Positions 18,326-27,627 of a stretch of 42,405 bases of DNA are shown here, in pieces (the stretch's first letter is position 1; each line of letters begins with the position of its first letter). Under the pieces are notes generated by a model that saw only the letters and a program-made list of their open reading frames with translations, was not told the DNA's origin and ran no database searches. The translations under genes and the position numbers were made by a program. The DNA comes from Mesorhizobium erdmanii USDA 3471 (GTDB lineage: Bacteria > Pseudomonadota > Alphaproteobacteria > Rhizobiales > Rhizobiaceae): assembly GCF_000472705.1 (NCBI RefSeq), contig NZ_AXAE01000039.1, positions 1-42,405 of the forward strand. The letters are read 5' to 3'.

Positions 18326-20366
18326 ACAGCAAGCAATCTTGTCCGACGACACCAGCCTTCTCCCCGCTCGGGCGTCGTCATCTCGCCTATCAGGCCGATA
18401 TCCCTTGGGCGCGATCCTGCTTTGCGTCGTGCTTTTTGGCGCCGCCGCTGCCGCGACCCTCTCCAACATGTCTGTGCAATTGCCGCCGGCGCTCTGGCTC
18501 GATGCACTCGCCGGCCCCGATATCGGCGACATGCGGCAGGTGCTGGTCCATTACGCCTTCCTGCCCAGGCTTGCCGTCAGCCTTCTCAGCGGCGCTGCCC
18601 TCGGTCTGGCCGGGACGGTGCTGCAGCAGGTCCTGCGCAACCCGCTTGCATCGCCGGAAACCGTCGGCGTCTCGGCCGGTGCCTATCTGGCGCTGGCGCT
18701 GGCGACGCTGCTTGCGCCGTCGCTGCTTGCCTACGGCCGCGAATGGGTGGCACTCGCCGGCGCGTTCACAGCCCTTGCCGCGGTCTTCGCTCTGTCCTGG
18801 CACAAGGGCCTGTCGCCGCTTTCGGTGGTGCTCGCCGGGCTTGTCGTCAGCCTCTATGCCGGCGCCATCGGGGCCGCCCTGGTGGTACTACGGCATGAAT
18901 GGCTGGCCAGCCTGTTCATCTGGGGCGCCGGGTCGCTCGGCCAGCAGGACTGGTCGACGACGCTATGGCTGTTGCCGCGCCTGGGCGCCGCCGCGCTGCT
19001 GATCGGCCTGATGGTGCGGCCGCTGACCTTGCTTGGCCTCGACGATGAAGGCGCTCGCAGCCTGGGCGTCCCGCTCGGCCTCTACCGCTTCGCCGGACTG
19101 GCGGCGGCGGTCGCGCTCATCGCCTTTGTCGTTGCCGCCGTCGGTGTCATCGGCTTCGTCGGCCTCGCCGCAGCGACCCTTGCCCGCATCGGCGGCGCCC
19201 GTCGGCTTGGCCAGCAATTGGTGATGGCGCCGCTCATCGGCGCCTCCTTGCTCTGGGCCGCCGACCAGGGCGTGCAGGTCGCGACCGGGCCACAGGGCGA
19301 TCTTCTGCCGACCGGCGCGATGACGGCGCTTCTCGGCGCACCGCTGTTGCTCTGGCTGCTGCCGCGCCTGGCGCTCGGGCTGGAAACGCCAGCGCTCGGG
19401 TCGCAGCATCTGCCACGCGCTGGTCGCTCGGGCCTCGTGCTAGCAGCGATCGGCGGCCTGCTGCTTCTGCTGCTCGCATTGGCCTTGCTCTACGCACCGG
19501 GGCCGCATGGCTGGACATTCGCCTCCGGCGATCAGCTGCAGCCCTTGCTGTCCTGGCGGCTGCCCCGGGTGTGTGCCGCCCTTGCCGCCGGCGCCATGCT
19601 GGCGCTGGCCGGGCTGATGATGCAGCGGCTGACCGGCAACCCGATGGCTAGCCCCGAAGTGCTTGGCATCAGCGCCGGTGCCGCGCTCGGCATGATGGTG
19701 GCGCTGTTTTCGCTTGCCGATGCCGGCCGCTCCGTCCAGACCGTGGCCGCAACCATCGGCGCCTTCGCCGCCTTGCTGGTGACGCTCGCAATCGGCCGCC
19801 GTGCAGCCTACGCGCCGGAACGGCTGCTGCTGGCCGGCGTCGCGCTGACCGCGCTGTTTGACGCGCTGATCCTGGTGCTCACCGCCACCGGCGACCCGCG
19901 CGCCATGCTTCTGCTCAACTGGCTCACCGGCTCGACCTATGGCGTCGACGCGGGTTCGGCCTTCTTCACCTCGACGGTTGCCCTTTGCCTGTTCCTGGCG
20001 TCGCCACTCTTCATGCGCTGGCTGGACATGTTGCCGCTCGGCTCCGCCGCGGTGCAAAGCCTTGGTGTGAACCTGCGGGCAACGCGGCTGCTGGTGCTCC
20101 TCATGGTTGCCGCACTCACCGCCGCCTCGACGCTCGTGGTCGGGCCGCTGACCTTCATCGGCCTGATGGCGCCGCACCTTGCGCGCCGCCTCGGCCTGTC
20201 GCGCGCGTTGCCGCAAGCGATCGGCGCGGTGCTCGTCGGCGCGCTGATCATGGTCTGTGCCGACTGGATCGGCCGCACCGCCATCTTCCCGCGTCAGATC
20301 CCGGCCGGCATCGTCGCCACGCTGATCGGCGGCCCGGTGTTGATGTGGCTCTTGCGCCGCAGCTGA
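18318..20366 (+). CDS. fhuB: Fused FecCD-type ferric siderophore permease, FhuB-like
   Basis: Inner-membrane permease with two FecCD domains in one 682-residue chain, the arrangement specific to FhuB. Module 1 (about 20-340) and module 2 (about 370-680) each carry the RLPR-type entry loop (LPRLAVSLLSGAALGLAG and LPRVCAALAAGAMLALAG). Each also has the NPLASPETVGVSAGA / NPMASPEVLGISAGA loop that contacts the ATPase. GFVGLAAATLAR and TFIGLMAPHLAR repeat as well. The start is GTG 18318 inside the fhuD end, so translation is coupled. No fhuC ATPase or outer-membrane receptor gene is adjacent, so the energy subunit must be encoded elsewhere. Confidence 0.92.
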   Translation: MAEQQAILSDDTSLLPARASSSRLSGRYPLGAILLCVVLFGAAAAATLSNMSVQLPPALWLDALAGPDIGDMRQVLVHYAFLPRLAVSLLSGAALGLAGTVLQQVLRNPLASPETVGVSAGAYLALALATLLAPSLLAYGREWVALAGAFTALAAVFALSWHKGLSPLSVVLAGLVVSLYAGAIGAALVVLRHEWLASLFIWGAGSLGQQDWSTTLWLLPRLGAAALLIGLMVRPLTLLGLDDEGARSLGVPLGLYRFAGLAAAVALIAFVVAAVGVIGFVGLAAATLARIGGARRLGQQLVMAPLIGASLLWAADQGVQVATGPQGDLLPTGAMTALLGAPLLLWLLPRLALGLETPALGSQHLPRAGRSGLVLAAIGGLLLLLLALALLYAPGPHGWTFASGDQLQPLLSWRLPRVCAALAAGAMLALAGLMMQRLTGNPMASPEVLGISAGAALGMMVALFSLADAGRSVQTVAATIGAFAALLVTLAIGRRAAYAPERLLLAGVALTALFDALILVLTATGDPRAMLLLNWLTGSTYGVDAGSAFFTSTVALCLFLASPLFMRWLDMLPLGSAAVQSLGVNLRATRLLVLLMVAALTAASTLVVGPLTFIGLMAPHLARRLGLSRALPQAIGAVLVGALIMVCADWIGRTAIFPRQIPAGIVATLIGGPVLMWLLRRS

Positions 20367-20390
20367 CTTTTTTGACCTTTGGAGATATCC

Positions 20391-21263
20391 ATGTTCAAGT
20401 CGATGGCGACGCCCGCCCTCATCGCCGATACCACCGTCCATGACCTTCCGTTGGCGGGGGGTGGAGATCCCTGGCGGGTGTTCATTCATATACCATCCGA
20501 GCCGGCGCCGGAGGCCGGCTGGCCGGTGCTCTACATGACCGACGGCAATGCGGTCATCGGCACGGCGGTCGACGCCATGCGCGCACAAGCCTTCTATCCC
20601 TTGGGCACCAATGTCGGCTGGGGCGTCATCGTCGCCATCGGCTATCCCGGCGAGGGCGCCTATGACCCGCTGCGCCGCTCATGGGACCTCGGTCCGCCGC
20701 CAGGTAAGACCTATCCGCCCTTCTACGACGGTACGCCTGAGGTGAGGACCGGCGGAGCAGGCGAGTTCCTGGCCTTTATCGAGCATGAGCTGAGGCCGTG
20801 GGTCGCCAGCCGGACCAGGATCGACGAGAAGCGCCAAGCGCTTTACGGCCATTCCTTCGGCGGCCTGTTCGCGCTCTACGCACTGTTCACGCGCCCGCTT
20901 TCGTTCCGCACCCTCATCGTCGCCAGCCCCGCCATCTATTGGGAGGACCGTGCTATCGACCGTTTTCTCGAGCCTTTCGAGACGGCTGTCCCCGATGGCC
21001 TGAAGGCCGACGTGATCCTGTCGGCCGGCGAGTACGAGACCGAGAAGCTGGCGCCGTTCCAGATAGGGGCGCAAGACGAGGAAAAACGCCTGCTGCAGAA
21101 GAAGCTGACCCGCACTGACGAATTCGCGCGGGCAATGGCCGAGCGCCTCGACGCATTGCCGGGAATGCGCGCGAGTTTCGAATTGCACGCCGGCGAAAAC
21201 CACATGTCGATCCTGCCGGTAACGGTCAATCGTGCGGTGCAGGCTGCGTTCGCGGTGCGGTAA
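20391..21263 (+). CDS. Alpha/beta hydrolase, putative siderophore esterase (IroE/Fes-like)
   Basis: Putative esterase-family (PF00756-type) alpha/beta hydrolase of 290 residues. The nucleophile elbow is GHSFGG (around residue 155), the acid probably lies in LSAGEYE, and the catalytic His in HAGENHMSIL near the end. Fold and layout resemble IroE and other ferric-siderophore hydrolases. Its place 24 bp after fhuB supports a role in freeing iron from an imported siderophore, but that role is inferred. No signal peptide is evident, so it is probably cytoplasmic. ATG 20391 follows GGAG by six bases. The fhuD-fhuB-esterase set is a likely operon under the IRO box. Confidence 0.82.
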   Translation: MFKSMATPALIADTTVHDLPLAGGGDPWRVFIHIPSEPAPEAGWPVLYMTDGNAVIGTAVDAMRAQAFYPLGTNVGWGVIVAIGYPGEGAYDPLRRSWDLGPPPGKTYPPFYDGTPEVRTGGAGEFLAFIEHELRPWVASRTRIDEKRQALYGHSFGGLFALYALFTRPLSFRTLIVASPAIYWEDRAIDRFLEPFETAVPDGLKADVILSAGEYETEKLAPFQIGAQDEEKRLLQKKLTRTDEFARAMAERLDALPGMRASFELHAGENHMSILPVTVNRAVQAAFAVR

Positions 21264-21315
21264 GGGAATGCGGCCTTGCCTGAACACCTGCCTCGGCAAG
21301 AAGCACCTTGGGCCA

Positions 21316-21804
21316 TCATTCCTGTGAAGGTGGAGCGCTCAATCGATGATAGGGGATGCCATCGAACCTTGCCGTCACAAAGTCCGTGACGGAGATCTTG
21401 CGCTTGCGTCCGTCGCTGCAGGCGTACATCGGCCAACCGGCGTCACTGCATTCGCTGGCTGCGCAAATACGCGCCAGGCAGTTACCGATAGTCAACCGGA
21501 AGCCGCCCTTGCCGGCGAAGCCTTGCAACAAGCTGCCGTCCGCCGAGCGCCATGTCCGTGCGCGGAATTCCGCCCGCAACAGCGATGGTTCGAGAGGGAT
21601 CGCAAGATTGGTTTCGCCGGCAAGCCCCGCGAACCGCAGACGGAAGCGCGCCATGGCGGTCGTGTATGCAGTCACGATATCCGATTCGCGAAAGTATGCG
21701 ATCGGCAGGTCGGAACGGTCGAGCAGATGGGACTTACGCTCGCTTGCCTCTAACGGGGTCAGCAAGGCAACAAAGGTAAGAAAGGCGAAGCAGGCTCGCG
21801 ACAT
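21316..21804 (-). CDS. Small exported protein of unknown function
   Basis: I do not recognise a family. The 162 residues begin with a likely Sec signal peptide (MSRACFAFLTFVALLTPLEA, cleavage around residue 20). The mature domain is mixed and has several cysteines (in NCLARICAASEC and YACSDG), suggesting disulfides in the periplasm. The start at ATG 21804 has no strong ribosome site. It converges on the esterase gene. A short CTTGCC/GGCAAG hairpin lies in the gap. The 257 bases upstream of it hold no gene I can support. Confidence 0.65.
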   Translation of the reverse strand: MSRACFAFLTFVALLTPLEASERKSHLLDRSDLPIAYFRESDIVTAYTTAMARFRLRFAGLAGETNLAIPLEPSLLRAEFRARTWRSADGSLLQGFAGKGGFRLTIGNCLARICAASECSDAGWPMYACSDGRKRKISVTDFVTARFDGIPYHRLSAPPSQE

Positions 21805-22061
21805 TTTTCAGCAGCCATATCGATCTCGGCTTGCCGGTTTGCCTCCGGTTGCCCTCCAGCACCATCCCGCCAATCGTCGCTCGGCGCAAGCCGCTTGCTG
21901 AGGCAGCCCGTAAGGCGGCTGGGCGTGCAATTCGCATGGCCGCCGTGTTGAAGCGATTGGGAGCCGAAGACGGTGACCCGCATCGACGAATTTGCGCGGA
22001 CGATGGCGAGATGCGGTCGGCGTTGGCGGCAGGTAGGAACACCGCCGCCAGCCAGAGTTCC

Positions 22062-22502
22062 TTAGCCGAGGCGAGCCGGCGGCAGTTCGTACAGGTTGGC
22101 GCCGCTCTCCCGGCCGTGCTCGACATAGCCGATGACGCCGAACCACCGGGCGACATCGGGTCCCTGGAGCCAGCTGCGGGAATGGACGGGAAGGTTGCCA
22201 GCCAGCGCCTGGATCTGCCTTATATGCCGCTTGCAGAAACGCACGGTCGAGGCGCGGAAGAAATCCTCCTGCGCCGCAAACAGCGTATCGGCGGCATCGC
22301 TGTTCTCATGCCAGGCGATAATCGCCACGGCCTTCTCGCCCTCGACAAGCGCGTGCGCCCGGCCTTCCTTCAAATTCATCATCAGATTGTCGTAGGCGAT
22401 CTTGCTGTCCTTGCCAGCCGCCGCGTATTCGTCCGACATCCGCTTGGACAGGCCATGAAAGACATCCTCGAGATCCCCGAGCGTAGCTGCGCGTGCTCTC
22501 AT
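22062..22502 (-). CDS. GNAT-like small protein, resembling phage Gp13-type acetyltransferases
   Basis: The 146-residue protein starts at ATG 22502 with a strong ribosome site (GGAGGTG six bases upstream). It opens MRARAATLGDLEDVFHGLSKRMSDE, the N-terminal beta-alpha pattern common to GNAT proteins. It continues with HALVEGEKAVAIIAWH, where the acetyl-CoA sheet would be, and ends with DVARWFGVIGYVEHG, a plausible C-terminal GNAT strand. The layout recalls the phage internal-protein Gp13 acetyltransferase-like family, but I cannot confirm this. Substrate is unknown. It is divergent from the RNA methyltransferase gene across about 250 bp. Confidence 0.7.
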   Translation of the reverse strand: MRARAATLGDLEDVFHGLSKRMSDEYAAAGKDSKIAYDNLMMNLKEGRAHALVEGEKAVAIIAWHENSDAADTLFAAQEDFFRASTVRFCKRHIRQIQALAGNLPVHSRSWLQGPDVARWFGVIGYVEHGRESGANLYELPPARLG

Positions 22503-22753
22503 TTCACCTCCTGCAGCCCCACCGCAAGTTTGCCCTAGGGATGGGGGATCACCAAGCAAATTGAATCCTGATACGGGGCAACGGGAGCAAAGTCGTTTCG
22601 CTTGGCGGGTCGCGAGCCGGCGCCAACCGATGGCTGGGATGTGATCTCGCCATGGGCGGCGTAGTGTCGCTGGCGGCAGGCCGGCACGCGCGAGCAATGG
22701 TCATGCGCAAGTCCGTCCCCTATGGTGTCGTTTTTCAGCCTGATCATCGTTCC

Positions 22754-24073
22754 GTGACCCCTTCCGCCTGTCTGCAAGCTACCCTCGATCTTATGTCTGA
22801 AGTCGATAGTGTTGCCCGCCCTGCGGATGCTGTCGTCTCGGCCTGGTTCCGTGCCCGACGCACTATCGGCGACAAGGAACGTGGACAAATTCTGGAGTTG
22901 CTCTACGCGCTTCTGCGGCACCAGGCACGGCTTGGCTGGTGGCTGGTCAAGCATGGGCGCGAGGATATGCCCCGCAACCGGCTGCTCGCATGGCTTACGC
23001 TGAAGGAAGGCAAGACATCAGATCAGATCAAGGCCTTGTTCAATGGCGCGAAATTCGCGCCTGCCGTCCTGGTCGATCACGAGCACGCGCTGCTGGTCAA
23101 ATTGCAGGGATGCACGATCGACCATCCCGGCATGCCGGAAGAGGTGCGCCTTGAATGCCCGCCCTGGGCGGCCGACCCCCTGCGGCGCCGTTTCAAAGAA
23201 GCGTTTGGCAACGAGATGGCCGCGCTTCTGACGTCGGCGCCGCTCGACCTGCGCGTCAATCCGATCAAGTCGACGCGCGAGACCATGCTTGGCGCGTTGA
23301 AAGATATTGGCGTGCGGGCGCGGCCGTCAGCCATGGCTACTTACGGCATTCGGGTGGATGAGCGCCTCTCCCTGGCAGGCCTGCCGATGCTGAAAAGCGG
23401 CGAGGTCGAGATCCAGGATGAAGGCTCGCAGCTTGTCGCCATGCTGGTCGATGCCCGGCCGGGCGACCGCGTGGTCGATTTCTGCGCCGGAGCCGGCGGC
23501 AAGACGCTGGCCATCGCCGCGCAGATGAACAACAAGGGCCACGTCGTCGCCTGCGACGTCATGGAAGGTCGTTTGAAGCGCGGCGCCGAGCGCTTCCGGC
23601 GGGCAGGGCTGCACAATATCGAGACCAGGCTTCTGGCCAGCGAAACGGATCGCTGGATCAAGCGCCACAAGGGCGGTTTTGATCGCGTGCTGGTGGACGC
23701 GCCATGCAGCGGCACCGGCACCTGGCGCCGCAATCCCGATGCGCGCTGGCGCGCCCGCGAGGAACAGGGTCTGGACAATCTCGTGGCGTTGCAGGCCCGC
23801 GTCCTGGCGAGCGCGGCGCGTCTGCTAAAGCCTGGCGGACGGCTGGTCTACGCAACCTGCTCCATGCTGTCCGAGGAGAATGAGGAGCAGGTAGCCGCGT
23901 TCCTTGGCGCGCATCCCGCCTTTCGTGTCGTGCCGCTGCACGAGGCCGCGCCGCGGCTGACGAACTCATCTCATCCCGACTATCTGTCGCTGACGCCCGC
24001 GCGCAACGACACCGACGGCTTCTTCGCCGCTGTCATGCAGCGAGAGGCTTCACCTGCGCCAAGCGCGGGTTGA
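22754..24073 (+). CDS. RsmB/NOP2-family RNA (cytosine-C5) methyltransferase
   Basis: SAM-dependent methyltransferase of the RsmB family, probably acting on rRNA. An N-terminal helical NusB-like region (about 1-130) precedes the Rossmann domain. That domain has motif I VVDFCAGAGGKTLAIAAQM, motif IV VDAPCSGTGTWRRNPD and motif VI LVYATCSMLSEENEEQV; the two cysteines in PCSGTG and TCS are the usual pair for m5C chemistry. I favour GTG 22754 because the family N-terminus (TPSACLQATLDLM) begins there and the resulting 439 residues fit. ATGs at 22652, 22697 and 22703 are in frame but would add untypical sequence. Which cytosine it modifies is not visible. Confidence 0.9.
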   Translation: MTPSACLQATLDLMSEVDSVARPADAVVSAWFRARRTIGDKERGQILELLYALLRHQARLGWWLVKHGREDMPRNRLLAWLTLKEGKTSDQIKALFNGAKFAPAVLVDHEHALLVKLQGCTIDHPGMPEEVRLECPPWAADPLRRRFKEAFGNEMAALLTSAPLDLRVNPIKSTRETMLGALKDIGVRARPSAMATYGIRVDERLSLAGLPMLKSGEVEIQDEGSQLVAMLVDARPGDRVVDFCAGAGGKTLAIAAQMNNKGHVVACDVMEGRLKRGAERFRRAGLHNIETRLLASETDRWIKRHKGGFDRVLVDAPCSGTGTWRRNPDARWRAREEQGLDNLVALQARVLASAARLLKPGGRLVYATCSMLSEENEEQVAAFLGAHPAFRVVPLHEAAPRLTNSSHPDYLSLTPARNDTDGFFAAVMQREASPAPSAG

Positions 24074-24109
24074 CAAAGGACAAAGCGGAAGTAGGCCGGG
24101 TCTGTCGGC

Positions 24110-26143
24110 TCACTTCTTCGGCAGCGGCACGCCTTTGGTGGTAAACCTCTGCCCCCGGCCGATCGGCCGCACGGGCCGCTTGGTGCCGGCGGCCTTGCCG
24201 GTTCCGGGCGGCTGGTGGGCGGGCACGAGCTGCTCGGGGCGAGGCCCGATGAGGTCGGCGCGGCCCATCTCCTTCAAGGCTTCGCGCAGCAGCGGCCAAT
24301 TGTCGGGGTCGTGGTAGCGCAGGAATGCCTTGTGCAGCCGGCGCTGCCGCCCGCCACGAACGGTCTCGACCTTGTCGGTCGCGCCGCGCCGCACACCCTT
24401 CAGCGTGTTGACGCCGGTATGGTACATCGCGGTCGCCGTGGCCATGGGCGAAGGCAGGAAGGTCTGCACCTGGTCGGCGCGATAGCGGTTCTTCTTCAGC
24501 CAGAGCGCAAGCTGGAGCATGTCCTCGTCGGTCGTGCCGGGATGGGCGGCGATGAAATACGGAATGAGATAGTATTTCTTGCCGGCTTCCTTGGCTGCGG
24601 CGTCGAACATCTCCTTGAAGCGGTCATAGGTGCCGATGCCGGGCTTCATCATCTTGTCGAGCGGCCCACGCTCGGTGTGCTCTGGCGCGATCTTGAGGTA
24701 GCCGCCGACGTGGTGGGTCACCAGTTCCTTGACGTATTCGGGGCTCTTGACGGCCAGATCATACCGCACGCCGGAGGCGACCATGACCTTCTTAACGCCC
24801 TTGACCTCGCGCACCTTGCGATAGAGCCGGATAAGGTCGTCATGCGAGGTGTTGAGGTTGGGGCATATGTCGGGGAACACGCAGGACGGCAGGCGGCAGG
24901 CCGCCTCGATCTTGGGATCCTTGCAGGCCATCCGGTACATGTTGGCGGTCGGCCCGCCGATATCGGAGATCACGCCGGTAAAGCCCGGGGTCTTGTCGCG
25001 GATCTTCTCGATCTCGCGCAGGATCGAGCCCTCGGAGCGGTTCTGGATGATGCGGCCTTCGTGCTCGGTGATCGAACAGAAAGTACAGCCGCCGAAGCAG
25101 CCGCGCATCACCGTCACCGAAAACTTGATCATGTCCCAGGCGGGGATCTTGGCATCGCCGTAGGACGGGTGCGGCGCGCGCGCATAGGGCAGGTCGTAGA
25201 CGGCGTCCATCTCGTCGGAGGTCAGCGGGATGGGCGGCGGATTGAGCCACAGGTCGCGGTCGCCATGGCGCTGGACGAGCGGGCGGGCATTGCCGGGGTT
25301 GGCCTCGCGGTGCAGCACGCGCGAGGCGCGGGCATAGGCGTCGCGGTCGCCCTCGACCTGCTCGAAGGAGGGCAGCCGGATCACCGTGTCGCCGGGCTTG
25401 CGGGTCGCACCCTCGTCGGCGGAATCGAGGTCGTCGGCATGGAGTTCGGTGAAGTGCTCGGGCACGCGGCGGAACAGGGCGACGCCCCTGACGGAGTCGA
25501 GTTGGCGTGGCGTCTCGCCGGCGGCAAGCCGGTTCGCCACCTCGACGACGGCGCGCTCGGCATTGCCGTAGATCAAAAGGTCGGCCTTGGCATCGGCCAG
25601 GATCGAGCGGCGCACCTTGTCGGACCAGTAGTCGTAGTGGGCGATGCGGCGCAGCGAGGCTTCGATGCCGCCCAGCACGATAGGCACGTCCTTGTAGGCC
25701 TCGCGGCAGCGTTGCGTATAGACGATCGTGCAGCGGTCCGGCCGCTGGCCGCCCTCGCCACCCGCCGTATAGGCGTCGTCATGGCGGAGCTTGCGGTCCG
25801 AGGTATAGCGGTTGACCATGGAATCGAGGTTGCCCCCGGTTACGCCGAAGAACAGCCTCGGCCTGCCCAGTGCCTTGAGCGGCTCCGCCGACTGCCAGTC
25901 GGGCTGCGAGATGATGCCCACCCGGAACCCCTGGGATTCGAGCAGACGGCCGATGATCGCCATGCCGAAGCTCGGATGGTCCACATAGGCGTCGCCGGTG
26001 ACCAGCACGATGTCGCACTCGTCCCAACCGAGCGCCGTCATCTCGGCGCGGCTCATCGGCAGGAACGGTGCTGCACGTCCAGTAGGGGGCTTGACCCGGG
26101 CTAGCGGGGTCACGTTCTGTTGGGCGCTGGCTATGGTTTCCAT
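24110..26143 (-). CDS. YgiQ-family radical SAM protein
   Basis: Radical SAM protein of the YgiQ/UPF0313 family, 677 residues, reaction not established. The N-terminal part (about 30-240) is the family's Rossmann-like region with GDAYVDHPSFGMAIIGRLLE and DYWSDKVRRSILADAKADLLIYGNAE. The 4Fe-4S cluster motif is C349xxxC353xxC356 in MRGCFGGCTFCSITEHEGR. This is followed by the QNRSEGSILREIEKI and ISDIGGPTANMYRM segments typical of YgiQ. The C-terminal tail is basic and Pro-rich. It starts at ATG 26143 and converges on the methyltransferase gene with a 36-bp gap. It marks the left border of the accessory region. Confidence 0.93.
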   Translation of the reverse strand: METIASAQQNVTPLARVKPPTGRAAPFLPMSRAEMTALGWDECDIVLVTGDAYVDHPSFGMAIIGRLLESQGFRVGIISQPDWQSAEPLKALGRPRLFFGVTGGNLDSMVNRYTSDRKLRHDDAYTAGGEGGQRPDRCTIVYTQRCREAYKDVPIVLGGIEASLRRIAHYDYWSDKVRRSILADAKADLLIYGNAERAVVEVANRLAAGETPRQLDSVRGVALFRRVPEHFTELHADDLDSADEGATRKPGDTVIRLPSFEQVEGDRDAYARASRVLHREANPGNARPLVQRHGDRDLWLNPPPIPLTSDEMDAVYDLPYARAPHPSYGDAKIPAWDMIKFSVTVMRGCFGGCTFCSITEHEGRIIQNRSEGSILREIEKIRDKTPGFTGVISDIGGPTANMYRMACKDPKIEAACRLPSCVFPDICPNLNTSHDDLIRLYRKVREVKGVKKVMVASGVRYDLAVKSPEYVKELVTHHVGGYLKIAPEHTERGPLDKMMKPGIGTYDRFKEMFDAAAKEAGKKYYLIPYFIAAHPGTTDEDMLQLALWLKKNRYRADQVQTFLPSPMATATAMYHTGVNTLKGVRRGATDKVETVRGGRQRRLHKAFLRYHDPDNWPLLREALKEMGRADLIGPRPEQLVPAHQPPGTGKAAGTKRPVRPIGRGQRFTTKGVPLPKK

Positions 26144-26577
26144 GGCCGCGACGTATAGGCCGCTGCCGATGCGAATTCAATGAACCTCGATCTGGGCTCC
26201 GCAAAGATCGCTCTTTCGCACGGCGTAGGGGCTCGTTCCAGACAGGACCATGCCACCCAGTGTTTTGAAGCCGAGTTTACGCATCAGGCGAATGAACGTC
26301 CGCAATGCGTCTCGTTGTCCTGAAGGTGATGGTGCCCAGAGGCGGAATCCAAGTAGAGGAAATTTGAATTCGTTTTCAATCGCCTCGGCATGGAGCAATA
26401 GCAGCGCGGACCAACAAAAATACCAACAAAATATTTCTGTGGATTGGTTCGGTTCCCGAATAATGCCCTATCCATCCATGACACTGCATCAAGGTCGCGG
26501 TGCCGTTTCCTCCAATAGCGGGACGAGGAGAGAGCAGCAAATATCCTCCTATTATGCTGGCATGGGTCGACCACCCG
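26144..26577. other. Gene-poor interval with lower GC; one doubtful small frame
   Basis: This stretch between ygiQ and the transposase relic is visibly AT-richer than the flanking core genes. The only frame of note runs from TTG 26398 to 26177 on the minus strand (73 codons, containing GFRLWAPSPSGQRDALRTF). It has no family resemblance that I know and no ribosome site, so I do not call it a gene. It may be part of a decayed insertion. Confidence 0.4.
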
Positions 26578-26834
26578 GAATTGGAGAACTGCAATCAGGT
26601 AGTCGGTATCCCAGGTCGCGAGTTTTCGCTTTCCCTTGATGGATTGTTTTCCGGACATGGCTCGGATGAGGTTGAGGGCGAGGTGGCGGACCATGGCCAA
26701 TGGGGCGGCCTCGGCGAAAGTTTTTGCGGTGAGATGCGAGAGGAGATGTAGCATCGCCGCTCGACCCTGACCTCGGCGCTGGTCTCGATGTGGGTCTCGA
26801 CCATGTCGATGGGGCTGGGGCCTTTGAAGCGCAA
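26578..26834 (-). pseudogene. ISAs1-type transposase relic (C-terminal end)
   Basis: Two minus-strand frames join to give the end of an ISAs1-family DDE transposase. The first frame (about 26834-26740) reads ETSAEVRVERRCYISS, which matches the conserved ErRYYISSL block. The second (26754-26578) reads LTAKTFAEAA and then, without the usual intervening region, MVRHLALNLIRAMSGKQ and GKRKLATWDTDYLIAVL, which matches the family C-terminus. There is a frameshift after YISS and an internal deletion after FAEAA. No terminal repeats or upstream catalytic part are visible, so this is a dead fragment. Confidence 0.75.
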
Positions 26835-26848
26835 CTCAGGGCGCCGCG

Positions 26849-27625
26849 TTAGCACAACGTCTCGCACGCCACGCCGTCCCGATCCAGCTTCCGGCCCCAA
26901 GGGCAGTTGCTGAGATACCATTGGGCTTCCTCACAGGAGCCGATCTGCGAACAGGTCCGCCGTGGCTGGCACGAATAGCTCTGCGCGACCTGTTGGCGGC
27001 TGATGCCGAGCGGCTGGCTCGACGGAGCCGCGCCGTCTGCATGCTCCGTGCGCCAATCCCACGGCGACTGAAACTTGCCGACCCAAATGCCGACTTTCGA
27101 CGCCTCGGCCGTCGCCTGCTTCTCTGCGTAGGTGCCGTGGCTGTAGCGGGGCCAATCCAGCGCCTGGCCGTGCTCGACCATCCAGGCGGCAACGCTAGCG
27201 CCATCGGCGCGCCGGCAGTCGCCGATATAGCGATGATAGCGGTCCCAGGTCACGAAGGTGCATTGCACCGGCTTCGAGGCTGCCAGGAAGCCGTCCAGCG
27301 CGGCGGCCGATCGCCGCCCGCAAGGATAGTCGGCCCCGTTCGCATTTTTACAAAGCTGCTGGCTCTCCGGCGCGTCGATGCCGTTGAAGCGGATGCGCTG
27401 GCCGCGGATTTCGATCGTGTCGCCGTCGATGACGGATGCCACGCCGGCAATCGTCGCCAGGCCCGCGCTGGTCCAATTCGGCAGATGGAGCTCGGGCATG
27501 TGGTCGCTGTGTTGCATGGCCGTTTGCGCAGCCAGAGCGCCAGCCGCGGCCACCGTCACCAAGATCAGGCGCCTTTGCACCACGCCAAGTGGCCTCCGGC
27601 GAGGCGATCGCATTCTACGCAGCAT
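26849..27625 (-). CDS. Thermonuclease-family protein (SNase fold) with excalibur-like tail
   Basis: Staphylococcal-nuclease-type protein of 258 residues. A membrane anchor or signal (RLILVTVAAAGALAA, about 19-33) is followed by the SNase domain (about 58-185) with VIDGDTIEIRG and IRFNGIDAPES. A Cys-rich C-terminus ends in LDRDGVACE, the calcium-binding excalibur-type motif. It is expected to cut nucleic acid outside the cytoplasm. Catalytic conservation looks reasonable (Asp in DGDT, Asp-Ala-Pro-Glu loop, DRYHRYIGDC for the second Arg), but activity is inferred. ATG 27625 lies two bases after the stop of the lipoprotein gene upstream, so translation is coupled. Third gene of a three-gene operon. 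Confidence 0.85.
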   Translation of the reverse strand: MLRRMRSPRRRPLGVVQRRLILVTVAAAGALAAQTAMQHSDHMPELHLPNWTSAGLATIAGVASVIDGDTIEIRGQRIRFNGIDAPESQQLCKNANGADYPCGRRSAAALDGFLAASKPVQCTFVTWDRYHRYIGDCRRADGASVAAWMVEHGQALDWPRYSHGTYAEKQATAEASKVGIWVGKFQSPWDWRTEHADGAAPSSQPLGISRQQVAQSYSCQPRRTCSQIGSCEEAQWYLSNCPWGRKLDRDGVACETLC

Positions 27626-27627
27626 TG

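Noticed and set aside
19440..20588. 382-codon minus-strand frame opposite fhuB
   Set aside because: Repetitive Arg/Gly/Gln/His composition caused by codon bias of fhuB on the other strand.
21805..22061. Possible gene in the gap between the small exported protein and the GNAT-like gene
   Set aside because: Frames crossing it on either strand are shadows of the flanking genes, with no start context or domain.
24215..26104. 629-codon plus-strand frame opposite the YgiQ gene
   Set aside because: Mirror of a high-GC coding strand; Gly/Val/Asp/His-rich with no motif, while the minus strand has the complete radical SAM protein.
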